This document shows, piece by piece, positions 7,136-15,749 of a DNA stretch of 19,187 nt. The position numbers and the translations under genes are program-made. Source of the stretch: JBOGED01 sp050743625 (GTDB lineage: Bacteria; Actinomycetota; Nitriliruptoria; Euzebyales; Egibacteraceae). Where the stretch lies: the NCBI GenBank assembly GCA_050743625.1, contig JBOGED010000125.1, positions 1 through 19,187 of the forward strand. The letters are read 5' to 3'. The notes beneath the pieces were generated by a model. It did not search any database, was not told where the DNA came from, and was given only the letters and a program-made list of their open reading frames with translations. Every line of letters starts with the position of its first letter. Position 1 is the first letter of the stretch.

Positions 7136-7167
7136 CTGGATACGCGACGTATACGTCGCGTATCCAG
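7136..7167. terminator. Perfect 32-bp palindrome between convergent whiB1 and lon
   Basis: CTGGATACGCGACG at 7136-7149, TATA, and its exact complement at 7154-7167 form one perfect palindrome: a 14-bp stem with a 4-base loop on either strand. It begins 5 bases after the whiB1 stop and lies 41 bases beyond the lon stop. That placement fits a bidirectional, factor-independent terminator without a U-tract, as is common in actinobacteria. Confidence 0.7.
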
Positions 7168-7208
7168 CGACCCACCCAGAGGAGCCGGCTGGTGCCGGCA
7201 CGGACTCT

Positions 7209-9557
7209 TTACACCGCCGCCTCGACGGCCGATGGTTCGAGCACTAGCTTGAGGAGGTCGGCGGCGTCAGAGACGAAGTGGAAGGTCATCGCCTCGCGGG
7301 CCGAGGAGGGGACGTCGTCGACGTCCGGGCGGTTGCGCTCGGGAAGCACGACCTCGGTGCAGCCGGCGCGTTGCGCGGCGAGCACCTTCTGCTTTACCCC
7401 GCCGATCGGCAGGACGCGGCCTTGCAGGGTGACCTCGCCGGTCATGCCCACCTCGCGGCGCACGGCACGGCCGAGCAGCAGGCTGGCGACCGCCGCCGTG
7501 ATGGTCACACCGGCCGATGGGCCGTCCTTCGGAACGGCTCCGGCGGGCACGTGGACGTGCAGCCGCTTGGGGAAGTCGCCTGGCGCCAGCCCCAGCGCGT
7601 CGGCGTGCGCGCGCAGGTAGGACAAGGCGATTGAGGCCGACTCCTTCATGACGTCGCCGAGCTGGCCGGTCAGCACCAGGCCGGGCTCACCGTCCATAGC
7701 GGTCGCCTCGACGAACAGCACCTCCCCGCCCGCGCCAGTCACGGCCAGGCCGGTCGCGACACCAGGCACCGACGTACGCTCCGCCGTCTCCGCGTAGAAG
7801 CGGCGCCGGCCCAACCACTCAGCCGGGTCGTCGACCGTCAACGGCGTCGCGGATCCCGCCGCGATGCGGGTCGCGGCCTTGCGGAGCAGCGTGCCGACCT
7901 GCCGCTCGAGCTGGCGGACACCAGCCTCGCGCGTCCAGCCCTCGACGACCTGTAAGAGCACCTCGTCGGTCAGCTCGACCTCGTCAGCGCTCAAGCCGGT
8001 GAGCTGGAGCTGTCGTGGCAGCAGGTGATCGCGGCCGATCGCGACCTTCTCCGCGTCGGTGTAGCCGTCCAACCGGACGACCTCCATACGGTCGAGCAGC
8101 GGGCCGGGGATCGTCTCCAGCACGTTGGCGGTCGCGATGAACAGGACGTCGGACAGATCGAGGTCGACCTCCAGGTAGTGGTCACGGAACGTGTGGTTCT
8201 GCGCGGGGTCGAGCACCTCGAGAAGCGCCGACGAGGGGTCTCCCCGCCAATCGCTGCCCACCTTGTCGACCTCGTCGAGCAGGATCACCGGGTTGGACGT
8301 CCCGGCCTCACGCAGCGCCCGGGCGACCCGCCCAGGCTGCGCGCCGACGTAGGTCCGCCGGTGGCCGCGGATCTCCGCCTCGTCACGTACGCCTCCCAAG
8401 GCGACGCGGACGAACTTGCGGTTCAACGCACGCGCCACCGACTCACCGAGCGACGTCTTGCCGACGCCGGGCGGGCCGACGAGCGCGAGGATCGCGCCGC
8501 CGCCGCGGCGCCGTGTCTGCTCCTCGGTCACGACATCCAGGCCGCGCTCGGTGCGCAGCTTGCGGACCGCGAGTTGCTCGACGATCCGCTCCTTCACATC
8601 GCTCAGGCCGGTGTGGTCGGCGTCGAGGATCGCGCGTGCCTCGGCGAGGTCCAGCCGATCAGCGGTCTCCACACCCCACGGCAGCTCGGTCAGCGTGTCG
8701 AGCCAGGTCCGGATCCACCCGTGCTCGGGGCTCTGCGGGCTCATGCGCTCGAGGCGGTCAATCTCACGCTCGACCGCGAGGCGGACCTTCTCGGGCACCG
8801 TCTTTTCGTTCAGCTTCGCCCGGTACTGCTCGGCGAGGTCGTCGTCATCGCCTTCGCCCAACTCGGCCTTGATCGCCGCGAGCTGTTGGCGCAACAGATA
8901 CTCGCGCTGGGTGCGGTCCATCGACTCCTGCACGTCGGTCTGCACCTTCTCGCGCAGCATCAGCTCGCTCAGGGTCTCACGCGCCCAGCCGAGGACCAGC
9001 TCCAGCCGCTGCTCGACGTCGAGTGTCTCCAAGACCTGGACCTTCTGCGCCAGGTCGTAGTCCGGCGAGTAGACCGCGGTGTCGGCGAGCATGCCAGGCT
9101 CGGTGATCTCGCCAATGGCCGCGGCGAGCCGTCCCGCGCCGCGCCGTTGGAGGATCCCCTCGAGCACCGCGCGGTACTCGCGGGCGAGATCGTGGGCGCG
9201 CTCGGACATGTACTGCGGGTCTGGCCGTGGCTCGGCGAGGACCCAGGTCGCGCGGCCAGCGCCAGCGACTCCCGTCGTGATCGACGCGCGCACGAGTCCA
9301 CGCAAGAGCACGGCGGGACGCCCCCCGGTGATCTGCTCGTGCTGCTCGATCGCTCCAATCACCCCGACCGACGCATACCGGCCGTCGACGCGCGGCACCA
9401 ACACGAGCCGCGAGTCGGCGGAGCGAGCAGCCTCCACGGCCGCCTCGACCTCTGGGTTGTCCACGACGATGGTCGCGACCATGCCTGGCACGAACACCCC
9501 ACCAGACAGCGGCAGCAGCGGCATCGTCACCGCGCCAGTCCGTTCAGTCGTGCTCAC
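7209..9557 (-). CDS. lon: ATP-dependent protease La (Lon), LonA type
   Basis: The protein is 782 aa, normal for LonA, and starts at a GTG with GGGAG about 7 bases upstream. Residues 10-200 are the substrate-binding LON domain, and 200-300 the coiled-coil linker (QREYLLRQQLAAIKAELGE). The AAA+ domain has Walker A GPPGVGKTS (361-369), Walker B VILLDEVDK (424-432) and sensor ATAN (475-478). The C-terminal serine protease domain has the catalytic dyad S681 (PKDGPSAGVT) and K722 (IGGVKQK). It forms a hexamer in the cytosol that degrades misfolded and regulatory proteins using ATP. All key residues are present. It lies on the same strand as the ABC exporter, 136 bases away, and probably has its own heat-inducible promoter. 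Confidence 0.98.
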   Translation of the reverse strand: MSTTERTGAVTMPLLPLSGGVFVPGMVATIVVDNPEVEAAVEAARSADSRLVLVPRVDGRYASVGVIGAIEQHEQITGGRPAVLLRGLVRASITTGVAGAGRATWVLAEPRPDPQYMSERAHDLAREYRAVLEGILQRRGAGRLAAAIGEITEPGMLADTAVYSPDYDLAQKVQVLETLDVEQRLELVLGWARETLSELMLREKVQTDVQESMDRTQREYLLRQQLAAIKAELGEGDDDDLAEQYRAKLNEKTVPEKVRLAVEREIDRLERMSPQSPEHGWIRTWLDTLTELPWGVETADRLDLAEARAILDADHTGLSDVKERIVEQLAVRKLRTERGLDVVTEEQTRRRGGGAILALVGPPGVGKTSLGESVARALNRKFVRVALGGVRDEAEIRGHRRTYVGAQPGRVARALREAGTSNPVILLDEVDKVGSDWRGDPSSALLEVLDPAQNHTFRDHYLEVDLDLSDVLFIATANVLETIPGPLLDRMEVVRLDGYTDAEKVAIGRDHLLPRQLQLTGLSADEVELTDEVLLQVVEGWTREAGVRQLERQVGTLLRKAATRIAAGSATPLTVDDPAEWLGRRRFYAETAERTSVPGVATGLAVTGAGGEVLFVEATAMDGEPGLVLTGQLGDVMKESASIALSYLRAHADALGLAPGDFPKRLHVHVPAGAVPKDGPSAGVTITAAVASLLLGRAVRREVGMTGEVTLQGRVLPIGGVKQKVLAAQRAGCTEVVLPERNRPDVDDVPSSAREAMTFHFVSDAADLLKLVLEPSAVEAAV

Positions 9558-9677
9558 TGATTACTCCCTTACACAGATGTATGAGCCTGAGAACGCCTCG
9601 GGTTGGCCCGCTATTCCCCGGCCCGTGACGCGATGGTATCCCCCGAGCGACAGGCGGCAACAGATGCGCTGAGACTA

Positions 9678-9698
9678 CCTTAGTCCTATAGGCTCAAT
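9678..9698 (-). promoter_or_regulatory. Putative HAIR element (HspR operator) upstream of lon
   Basis: The minus strand reads ATTGAGC, 7 bases, then ACTAAGG. The HspR inverted repeat is CTTGAGT-N7-ACTCAAG, and Streptomyces lon is a known HspR target with a TTGAGC-type left half. The left half matches well; the right half keeps ACT, one A and the final G. It is 121 bases upstream of the lon start and overlaps the end of the ABC exporter gene. The degenerate right half keeps confidence moderate. Confidence 0.42.
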
Positions 9699-11565
9699 TT
9701 CTTGAGGGGATGATCTCTCCGGAGCGGAGGACGACCCCGTCGGCGCAACGGGCCTCCACCGTGCCGCTGCCGAACTGCTGGATGTAAAGCTGGGCGTAGT
9801 GGGCGCCGCGCTCGATGAGCTCGTCGTGGGTACCCGCCTCGACGAGCCGCCCCCGATCGAGGACGAAGATCGCGTCGGCCTTGAGAATGGTGGAGAGCCG
9901 ATGGGCGATCGCCACGGTGGTGCGGCCGGCCATCAAAGGCTCGAGCGCCTGCTGGACGAGCCGCTCGTTGGTGCTGTCGAGCGCGGAGGTCGCCTCGTCC
10001 AACACGAGGATGCGCGGGTCCTTGAGCAACACTCGCGCGATCGCCAGGCGCTGCTTCTCGCCCCCGGACATCCGGTACCCACGCTCGCCGACCATGGTGT
10101 CGTAACCGTCGTCGAGGTCGAGGATGCGGTCGTGGATCGCCGCGGCTCGGGCGGCGGCCTCGAGGTCGTCGTTCGTGGCGTCTGGGTTGCCGTAGCGCAG
10201 GTTGTCGCGGACCGACGCGTGGAACAGGTAGGTCTCTTGCGTGACCATCCCGATCGACCGCGCGAGCGAGTCGAGCCGTATCCCCCGCACGTCGAGGCCG
10301 TCGATCAGGACCGCGCCGGTCGTCACGTCGTAGAGCCGTGGGAGCAGGTAGGACAGCGTGGTCTTGCCGGACCCGCTGGCGCCCACCACCGCCGCGAGCT
10401 GGCCCGGCGCGATGTCGAGCGTAATGTCCTGCAGCGCCGACCGCCTCGTCGGCGTCCCGTCCGTGCTGACGTACCGGAACGAGACGTTCCGGAGGCTGAT
10501 CTCCCCGCGTACCCGCGAGGGCGGCAACTCGATCGCGTCGGGCGCGTCCGTGATCTCGTGTGGCAGGTCGAGGTACTCGAAGATGCGCTGGAACAAGGCG
10601 AGCGACGACTGCATCTGAACCGACACCTCGAGCAGCGTGCCGATCGGGAAGAACAGCCTGGTCTGAAGCGTCGTGAACGCGACGAGGTCCCCCGGGCTGA
10701 GCACGCCGAGATCCACGCCGCCGGCCAGGACGAAGCCGGCCGCGAGGTAGACGGCGGCCGGCATCACCGAGAAGAACGTCCCGACCAGCGCGAAGAAGCT
10801 ACGGCCGATCATCTGCTGGCGGACCTGGAGGTCCGCGAGACGGGCGTTGCTCTCGCGGAAGCGTTCGACCTCCTGGGGCTGGCGACCGAACGACTTCGAC
10901 AGCAGGATGCCCGAGACCGACAGCGTCTCCTCGGACAGCGCCGTGAGCTGGGCCATCGTCTCTTGCGTCGACTTGGACACCTTGCGCCGCGCCTTACCGG
11001 CTCGATAGGTCAGCCACGCGAATACCGGCAGCAGCCCGAGCGATAGCACGGTGAGCTGCCATGAGATGATCGTCATCGTGATGATCGTGCTCACGAGGAT
11101 GACCACGTTCGACAAGACGGAGGAGGCGGTCTCGGTGACGACCGCCTGGACGCCGGCGACATCGTTCGCGAGCCGGGACTGGATCTCGCCGGTCTTCGTC
11201 TCGGTGAAGAACCGCAGCGCCATCCGCTGGAGGTGCTCGTACAGGCTGTTGCGCAGGTCTTGCATCACCCGCTGGCCGAGCACGTTCGCGAGATACGTCT
11301 GCCAGATGCCGATCACGCTGGCGACGATCGGGACCGCGACCATCAACGCGACCAGCCGGTACAGCAACGGCAGGTTCGGGCAGCCGTCCGGGCAGAACAA
11401 CGCGTTGTCGAAGACCCGCTGGATCAACAGCGGGTTCACGATCCCGAGCCCCGCCGTGACCACCACGACCAGCCCAAGCGCCACCAACCGGCCACGATAC
11501 GGCCGGAAGGTGTCCAGCACCCGCCGGACCGTCCGAGGGTCCCGCTCGTTCTCTATCCCCGTCAT
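9694..11565 (-). CDS. ABC exporter, fused membrane and ATPase domains (MsbA/MdlB type)
   Basis: The protein is 623 aa from the ATG at 11565. A TTG at 11595 in the same frame would add 10 residues, but its GAGGAA is too close, so the start is uncertain. Residues 25-320 hold about six membrane helices (LVALGLVVVVTAGLGI; IVASVIGIWQTYLA; ILVSTIITMTIISWQL). A short loop has two Cys (FCPDGCPN). The ATPase has Walker A GASGSGKTT (near 395), a Q-loop (VTQETYLF), signature MSGGEKQ, Walker B ILVLDEATS and an H-loop (AIAHRLS). One half-transporter dimerises to export lipids or drugs; the substrate is not predictable. It is a stand-alone gene followed by lon and preceded by the TIR-WD40 remnant. A 16-base palindrome lies just upstream. 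Confidence 0.95.
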   Translation of the reverse strand: MTGIENERDPRTVRRVLDTFRPYRGRLVALGLVVVVTAGLGIVNPLLIQRVFDNALFCPDGCPNLPLLYRLVALMVAVPIVASVIGIWQTYLANVLGQRVMQDLRNSLYEHLQRMALRFFTETKTGEIQSRLANDVAGVQAVVTETASSVLSNVVILVSTIITMTIISWQLTVLSLGLLPVFAWLTYRAGKARRKVSKSTQETMAQLTALSEETLSVSGILLSKSFGRQPQEVERFRESNARLADLQVRQQMIGRSFFALVGTFFSVMPAAVYLAAGFVLAGGVDLGVLSPGDLVAFTTLQTRLFFPIGTLLEVSVQMQSSLALFQRIFEYLDLPHEITDAPDAIELPPSRVRGEISLRNVSFRYVSTDGTPTRRSALQDITLDIAPGQLAAVVGASGSGKTTLSYLLPRLYDVTTGAVLIDGLDVRGIRLDSLARSIGMVTQETYLFHASVRDNLRYGNPDATNDDLEAAARAAAIHDRILDLDDGYDTMVGERGYRMSGGEKQRLAIARVLLKDPRILVLDEATSALDSTNERLVQQALEPLMAGRTTVAIAHRLSTILKADAIFVLDRGRLVEAGTHDELIERGAHYAQLYIQQFGSGTVEARCADGVVLRSGEIIPSRN

Positions 11566-11599
11566 ACAAGCGATGATGGCACGGGGGTGTGACAATTCC

Positions 11600-11615
11600 T
11601 CGGTCTGGAGACCGA
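11600..11615. promoter_or_regulatory. Palindrome upstream of the ABC exporter, candidate operator
   Basis: TCGGTCT-GG-AGACCGA is a perfect 7+7 inverted repeat located 34 bases before the chosen ATG of the exporter. It could bind a dimeric repressor such as a TetR or MarR protein, as is frequent for exporters, but no such regulator gene is adjacent. The spacer is too short for a strong hairpin, which argues against a terminator. Confidence 0.3.
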
Positions 11616-11643
11616 ACTGTGGATACGCCCGCGGGTTGAGGGG

Positions 11644-12626
11644 TCAGGGACAGGGCGGCGGGTCGTCGAGGTCCGGGGTGATCTGTCCCCACTCGTCGGG
11701 CTGCGCGCCCCGGCCGATCACGCCACACAGCCGCTGGCGGGCCACCTCGGGGTCGACGTCCCACAGGAGCGCGACAGCGTCGGCCCCAGCACTGGCCAGC
11801 AGCGCGCCGTCCGGGCTGAACGCCACGTCACGGATGGCGGCGGGGAAGGGCTGCGAGCCGACCCTTCGCCAGGTCGCGGTATCCCCACAGCAGCAGGCTG
11901 CGGTCCAAGCCGCCCGAGGCGAGCATGCGGCCGTCCGGGCTGATCGCGACACCACCTGGAGCGCCTACACCGAACGTGATGGTGTCCTTTGTGGTCCGGC
12001 TCGGGACGTCCCAGATCCGGACCGCTTGCTCCTGGAAGCTGGAGCTGGCGATCGTCTTGCCGTCCGCGCTGACTGCCACGTAGTAGATCGGCCCTGTGTG
12101 CCCGGCCAGGACTCGCACGGTCCGGCTACCGGCAAGGCGCTCGAGGGCGGGGACCACCCCAGCGCGCACGAGCGAGCTTTTCCCACATCCCGACGGCCCG
12201 AGCACCGCCAAGAAGCGGCTGTCCCCAAGCTTTGCGATCACTCGTGCGGTGTCGTGCTCACGGCCGAAGAAGAACCGCGCGTGTTGCTCTTCGAAGACCT
12301 CGAGTCCCCGGTAAGGGCACACTTCCTCCCCATGGCTGACCACAGCGCGCGATGTGCTCCCGTTGACGGCGCGGACAAGCTCGTGAACCCCGTCGTCGAT
12401 GCCCGCTCGCAGGTCCACCCACGTGCGCGTGGCCAAAAGCGCCAGGCTCGGTGGTTGGGCTTGGGAGCGCCGGGGAGCAGCACCATGAACAGGCGGAAGG
12501 GGTGAGGCACCATTTGTCCAGCCACGGCGTTATCCCCTCCCCGCGCAGCCGCTCGGCGATCTGCTCCACGAGCGCGTCGTCGGCGCCGTTGTGGGAGAGG
12601 AAGACGTCGAAAGGGCTACCCCTCAC
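11644..12626 (-). pseudogene. TIR-STAND-WD40 protein, decayed
   Basis: Read across three frames, the minus strand starts with a TIR domain (FDVFLSHNGADDALVEQIAE, then GITPWLDKW). It jumps to the TIR end (FRLFMVLLPGAPK | QPPSLALLATRTWVDLRAGI), losing about 50 residues including the region that carries the catalytic Glu in NADase TIRs. Then comes the opening of an nSTAND/NACHT ATPase (CPYRGLEVFEEQHARFFFGR; Walker A GPSGCGKSS). The rest of the ATPase is missing: the sequence passes within a few residues of GVVPALERLAG into WD40 repeats (VRVLAGHTGPIYYVAVSADG; GGVAISPDGRMLASGGLDRS; IRDVAFSPDGALLASAGADA). The final frame ends at 11644. Intact relatives are usually over 1000 aa, and this locus spans only about 327 codons. 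Such proteins act in signalling and antiphage defence. It starts 20 bases from, and divergent to, the next gene. Confidence 0.85.
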
Positions 12627-12646
12627 AAGAGAAAGGGTACGACGCC

Positions 12647-14227
12647 ATGCCGCCCATGCCGGATGTGATCGTTGTAGGAGCGGGGCACAACGGGCTGGTC
12701 GCGGCGTGTTACCTGGCGCAGGCCGGCCTTGACGTGCTCGTCGTGGAGCAGAGCGAGAAGCCTGGCGGTGGGGCGCGGACTGACGAGACCGTGCCCGGCT
12801 ACCGGTTCGACACGCACTCGGTCGCGCACAACATCATCAACATGACGAACATCCCGGTCGAGCTGAGGCTCCACGAGGCCGGGCTTGAGTACCTGGAGAT
12901 GGACCCGTTCGCGACCGCCATCTTCGAAGACGGGCAGATCGTCCGGTTCCATAGGGACGTCGAGAAGACCGTCGAGTCGATCCGCGACGTCAGCCTGGCC
13001 GACGCGCATGCCTACCGGGGTCTCATGCACGACGCGTGGCCGTTGGTCGGGGCGGCCGTGGCCGGCATCGATATCGGAGGCACCAAGGCGTACCAGGCGC
13101 GCATGCTCCCCGGCCGCGCCGCCTCCTATATATGGTCACTGACCCGTCACGGCGGTCTCTCAGGTGTGGTCGCCCTCTTGCTGCAGCCATACGAGCGACT
13201 GTTGCGAGCCCGGCTCCGGACCGACTGGACGCGCGCGCCGATCTCGGCGTTCGCCGCTCATGCCTCGGCCAGCCCATCGGCAGAGGGGACGGCGTTCTTC
13301 GCGCTGTGGCAGGCCGCCTACCACCGCTACGGCCAATGGCACGCCCGCGGGGGAGCCCAGGGGTTGACGGACGCGCTGGTGCGGCGCCTCGACAGCTTCG
13401 GCGGTCACGTTCGCGTATCCGCGCCGGTCGCTCGCATCGTCGCGCCAAATGGCCAGGTCCGCGGAGTCGAGCTGGAAGGCGGGGAGCGCATCCCCGCCGC
13501 GGCCGTCGTCACGGCGATCGAGCCGCGCGCGGCGTTGCTCGAGCTGCTCGACCCGCCGTTGTTCGGCCCCGTCGCCGACGGGCTGCGCGCCGCACACCGG
13601 GGGAACGCCGTGCAGATGCTGGTCCACCTCGCCGTCGATCGCCTGCCCGCCTACCCGCACGCGCGGCCAGGCGACCACGCCGGGCTGCAAAGCTTCGTGG
13701 ACAGCCTGGACGCGATGGTCGCCGGGTTCGCCGCCGCTTCAGCCCGCCGGCTACCGGAGGACCCCATCCCGACCTACGCGTTCACGACGTCTGCGCTGGA
13801 CGACACCTTGGCCCCACCCGGCCACCACACCGTCTACCTCGCCTGCCCCAGCGCGCCTTTCGACCTTCAAGGCGGGTGGCCGACCCAGGGCGAGGGTTTC
13901 GCCGAGCGCATGATCGACACCGTGGAGAAGCGCGCGCCGGGGTTCCGGAGCACGATCCAGGGCATGGCGATCCGCACGCCAGACCAGATGGCGGCCGAGC
14001 TGCGCTGGCCCGGCGCCCACCCGATGCACCTCGACATCACGCTGGACCAGCTGGGGTGGATGCGGCCCACGCGCGAGCTGGGAGGCCATGCGACGCCCGT
14101 GCGCGGCTTGTTCATCACGGGTGCGGGTACCTCCCCGGTCGCGGGAATCGCGGGATCACCTGGCCGTGCGGCCGCCAAAGCGCTGCTGGCCCGCCATGGG
14201 TCGCGTAGCTCACGCGGAGGGGCTTGA
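12647..14227 (+). CDS. NAD(P)/FAD-dependent oxidoreductase, PYROXD2/phytoene-dehydrogenase-like
   Basis: The protein is 526 aa from an ATG with AAAGGG about 9 bases upstream; a second in-frame ATG lies three codons on. The N-terminus is a Rossmann FAD-binding motif, VIVVGAGHNGLVAACYLAQA (7-26), followed by the acidic end of strand 2 (VVEQ) and the GG motif (KPGGGARTDE). The C-terminus has the second FAD contact, GLFITGAGTSPVAGIAGSPG, where phytoene-desaturase relatives close the flavin site. The length and motif set fit the CrtI/PYROXD2 group of flavoenzymes. There is no carotenoid gene nearby, so carotenoid desaturation is not supported and the substrate is unknown. No membrane helix is visible. 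It reads away from the TIR-WD40 remnant, and its end lies 74 bases before the DUF6458 start. Confidence 0.92.
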   Translation: MPPMPDVIVVGAGHNGLVAACYLAQAGLDVLVVEQSEKPGGGARTDETVPGYRFDTHSVAHNIINMTNIPVELRLHEAGLEYLEMDPFATAIFEDGQIVRFHRDVEKTVESIRDVSLADAHAYRGLMHDAWPLVGAAVAGIDIGGTKAYQARMLPGRAASYIWSLTRHGGLSGVVALLLQPYERLLRARLRTDWTRAPISAFAAHASASPSAEGTAFFALWQAAYHRYGQWHARGGAQGLTDALVRRLDSFGGHVRVSAPVARIVAPNGQVRGVELEGGERIPAAAVVTAIEPRAALLELLDPPLFGPVADGLRAAHRGNAVQMLVHLAVDRLPAYPHARPGDHAGLQSFVDSLDAMVAGFAAASARRLPEDPIPTYAFTTSALDDTLAPPGHHTVYLACPSAPFDLQGGWPTQGEGFAERMIDTVEKRAPGFRSTIQGMAIRTPDQMAAELRWPGAHPMHLDITLDQLGWMRPTRELGGHATPVRGLFITGAGTSPVAGIAGSPGRAAAKALLARHGSRSSRGGA

Positions 14228-14301
14228 CCACCTTTCGATTATTCTCGGCGCCCTGGGGCTATGCTGAAGGCAGCACTGGCGTGATTTGGAGGATGTTCGA
14301 G

Positions 14302-14553
14302 ATGGGCTTTCGTTCCAGCCTCAGCTTGATCACCGTAGGGGCGATCCTCGCCTTTGCGGTGCAGGTGGACTTCTCGGGCTTGGACGTCCAGGTGGTGGGC
14401 TTCATCCTGATGCTCGCCGGGGTCATCGGCATGGCGCTCACGTTCAGGTTGCGGCGGGGCCGTCAAGCCACCGATCCCGTCACGGAGACGGCGTGGACCG
14501 ACGAGCCGGAGCCGATCCACCAGGACCATGACCACAACTACGACAACACGTAG
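14302..14553 (+). CDS. DUF6458-family small membrane protein
   Basis: The protein is 83 aa from the ATG at 14302, chosen because TGGAGG lies about 9 bases upstream and the domain begins with MGFRSSLSLI. An in-frame ATG at 14293 would sit directly on that motif. There are two hydrophobic helices: LSLITVGAILAFAV (about 7-20) and VVGFILMLAGVIGMAL (about 32-47). A basic stretch (RLRRGR) and an acidic, His-rich tail (DEPEPIHQDHDHNYDNT) follow. This is the usual layout of a widespread actinobacterial family of unknown function, probably with both ends cytosolic. The tail is echoed in a fragment at about 18120-18196. It follows the FAD oxidoreductase on the same strand but need not be cotranscribed. 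Confidence 0.88.
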   Translation: MGFRSSLSLITVGAILAFAVQVDFSGLDVQVVGFILMLAGVIGMALTFRLRRGRQATDPVTETAWTDEPEPIHQDHDHNYDNT

Positions 14554-14797
14554 ACGTCCCGCTTCCCGGATCGCACCCGCGGTGGTCGCCTCAACAGCCA
14601 GCTCGTGGTGCTCGCCACCTCAACGACTCGACATCCTCGCCAGGATCACGGTACGCGCCTGACCGCTCGCGCGAGAAGACACCCTTCAGGATGCCAGCCG
14701 GCATGAGCCGCTGTGCAGGAAAAACCGACTGGCGCCGCTGCTCGGAAGCGGAAACTCCGGCGTGCACAGGTAGGTTCGGTGTAGGAAGGAGGCCTAC

Positions 14798-15130
14798 GTG
14801 TCTGAGCTGCGACCCCTGATGACGGGTCTCGTGACGGGCACTGACTTCCCCCGGAGTTGGGGGAACCACAACCACCTATGCGGCCCGTACCGCGCGCGGT
14901 TGCTGACAACTCCACGCTGATCGTCGCTGAGTCCCATGCCCAGAGGCTCTCGGCCTTCGACATCGACGCCGATGGCAACTTGCCGAACCGGCGAGTCTGG
15001 GCGGACCTCGACGTCCTCGAAGGGGGCGAGATCCTGCAGTCGATCCACCTCGACCACGGCTGTTTCGCCTGCATGCTCGGAGGCCCAGACGACACAACGC
15101 TGTTCATGGTGGCGGCCAAAGGCGAGGCCC
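14798..15130 (+). pseudogene. SMP-30/gluconolactonase-family remnant
   Basis: A GTG at 14798 with a strong GGAAGGAGG upstream opens SELRPLMTGLVTG, the usual start of SMP-30-like lactonases. The frame then departs from the family. After a shift, family blocks resume: NSTLIVAESHAQRLSAFDID, ADGNLPNRRVWADL and, directly joined, EGGEILQSIHLDHGCFACML and GGPDDTTLFMVAA. The usual block between the last two (about 25 residues around PDGICLDAEGAVWYA) and most of the N-terminal half are missing. Intact relatives are about 280-300 aa beta-propellers that hydrolyse sugar lactones with a bound metal ion. The intact ribosome-binding site with a deleted body suggests recent decay. Confidence 0.78.
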
Positions 15131-15749
15131 GCCAACATGTTCGACGAACCGAGCACGAACGTGGCCATGCGGTAGGGCTGCGCAGGTAGGGCGCGAGGTG
15201 CGGGCCCTCGGACGGGCGACGGAGGAACGAAACTCGAGGACCACCGCATGCTCCACGGCCAGGAACCGTTGCGCCCCAGTAGGGCGCGGACCTGATCGGT
15301 ATGCGTCGCGGTGCTCTTGTGGAGGCGGACGTCAGCGGCGCGCTCCCTGGCCGGATCCACTATGCCCGGTCCGTACGCCGCGAGCAGCCGCCACCCCCGA
15401 GACCCAGCAGGTGACGGCCGGAAGGCGTCGGCGAGCGCCAGCGAACCGGCCGCGGTGGCCGTCGCGCCGGGCTCTGCCGTTGGCGACCCGCAGCCTCTCC
15501 GTCGCCCCGAGGCGCATCGCGGCCTGGCTCAGCGCTTCGGGTGCCCGCGCAGCGGGGTGCCACTCCGAGGGGTCCGATACGGCCGTCGACCAGGCTGGAT
15601 CAGGATCGGCGAATTCGTCGTGTCGACCGGTGTGGTCGAATGCTCCCAACAGGTTCGTTGCCCAGTCCTGCGCGTTATCCCACAGGTAATTGACAGCCAC
15701 GCGGAGGCGACGCTCCATGCTTGTCGTGTCTCACCCTTGGAGGTCATCC
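15131..15749. other. No confidently recognisable gene; one weak hypothetical frame
   Basis: The best frame is a 128-aa minus-strand one (15332-15718) with a plausible N-terminus (VAVNYLWDNAQDWATNLLGA) that then degrades into Arg/Ala-rich sequence. The minus strand near 15110-15180 has a hydrophobic piece (YRMATFVLGSSNMLAGLAFG) in a separate frame. Either may be a gene remnant, but I do not recognise a family. Plus-strand frames here look random. The ribosome-binding site TTGGAGG of the next gene is at 15738-15744. Confidence 0.4.

Noticed and set aside
8025..9560. 511-codon frame on the plus strand
   Set aside because: It lies antisense to lon over its whole length and has no domain; long antisense frames are expected in high-GC genes.
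9799..11046. 415-codon plus-strand frame
   Set aside because: Antisense to the ABC exporter, with low-complexity Arg/Asp/Glu-rich composition and no recognisable motif.
11051..12505. 484-codon plus-strand frame
   Set aside because: Runs antisense to the exporter start and the TIR-WD40 remnant, crossing two unrelated loci, with no domain.
13036..14208. 390-codon plus-strand frame
   Set aside because: Out-of-frame shadow inside the FAD oxidoreductase gene; Arg/Pro-rich and without motifs.
12647..14227. Carotenoid desaturase (CrtI) assignment
   Set aside because: The fold matches, but no carotenoid biosynthesis gene is nearby and the PYROXD2-like group fits as well, so no specific substrate is claimed.
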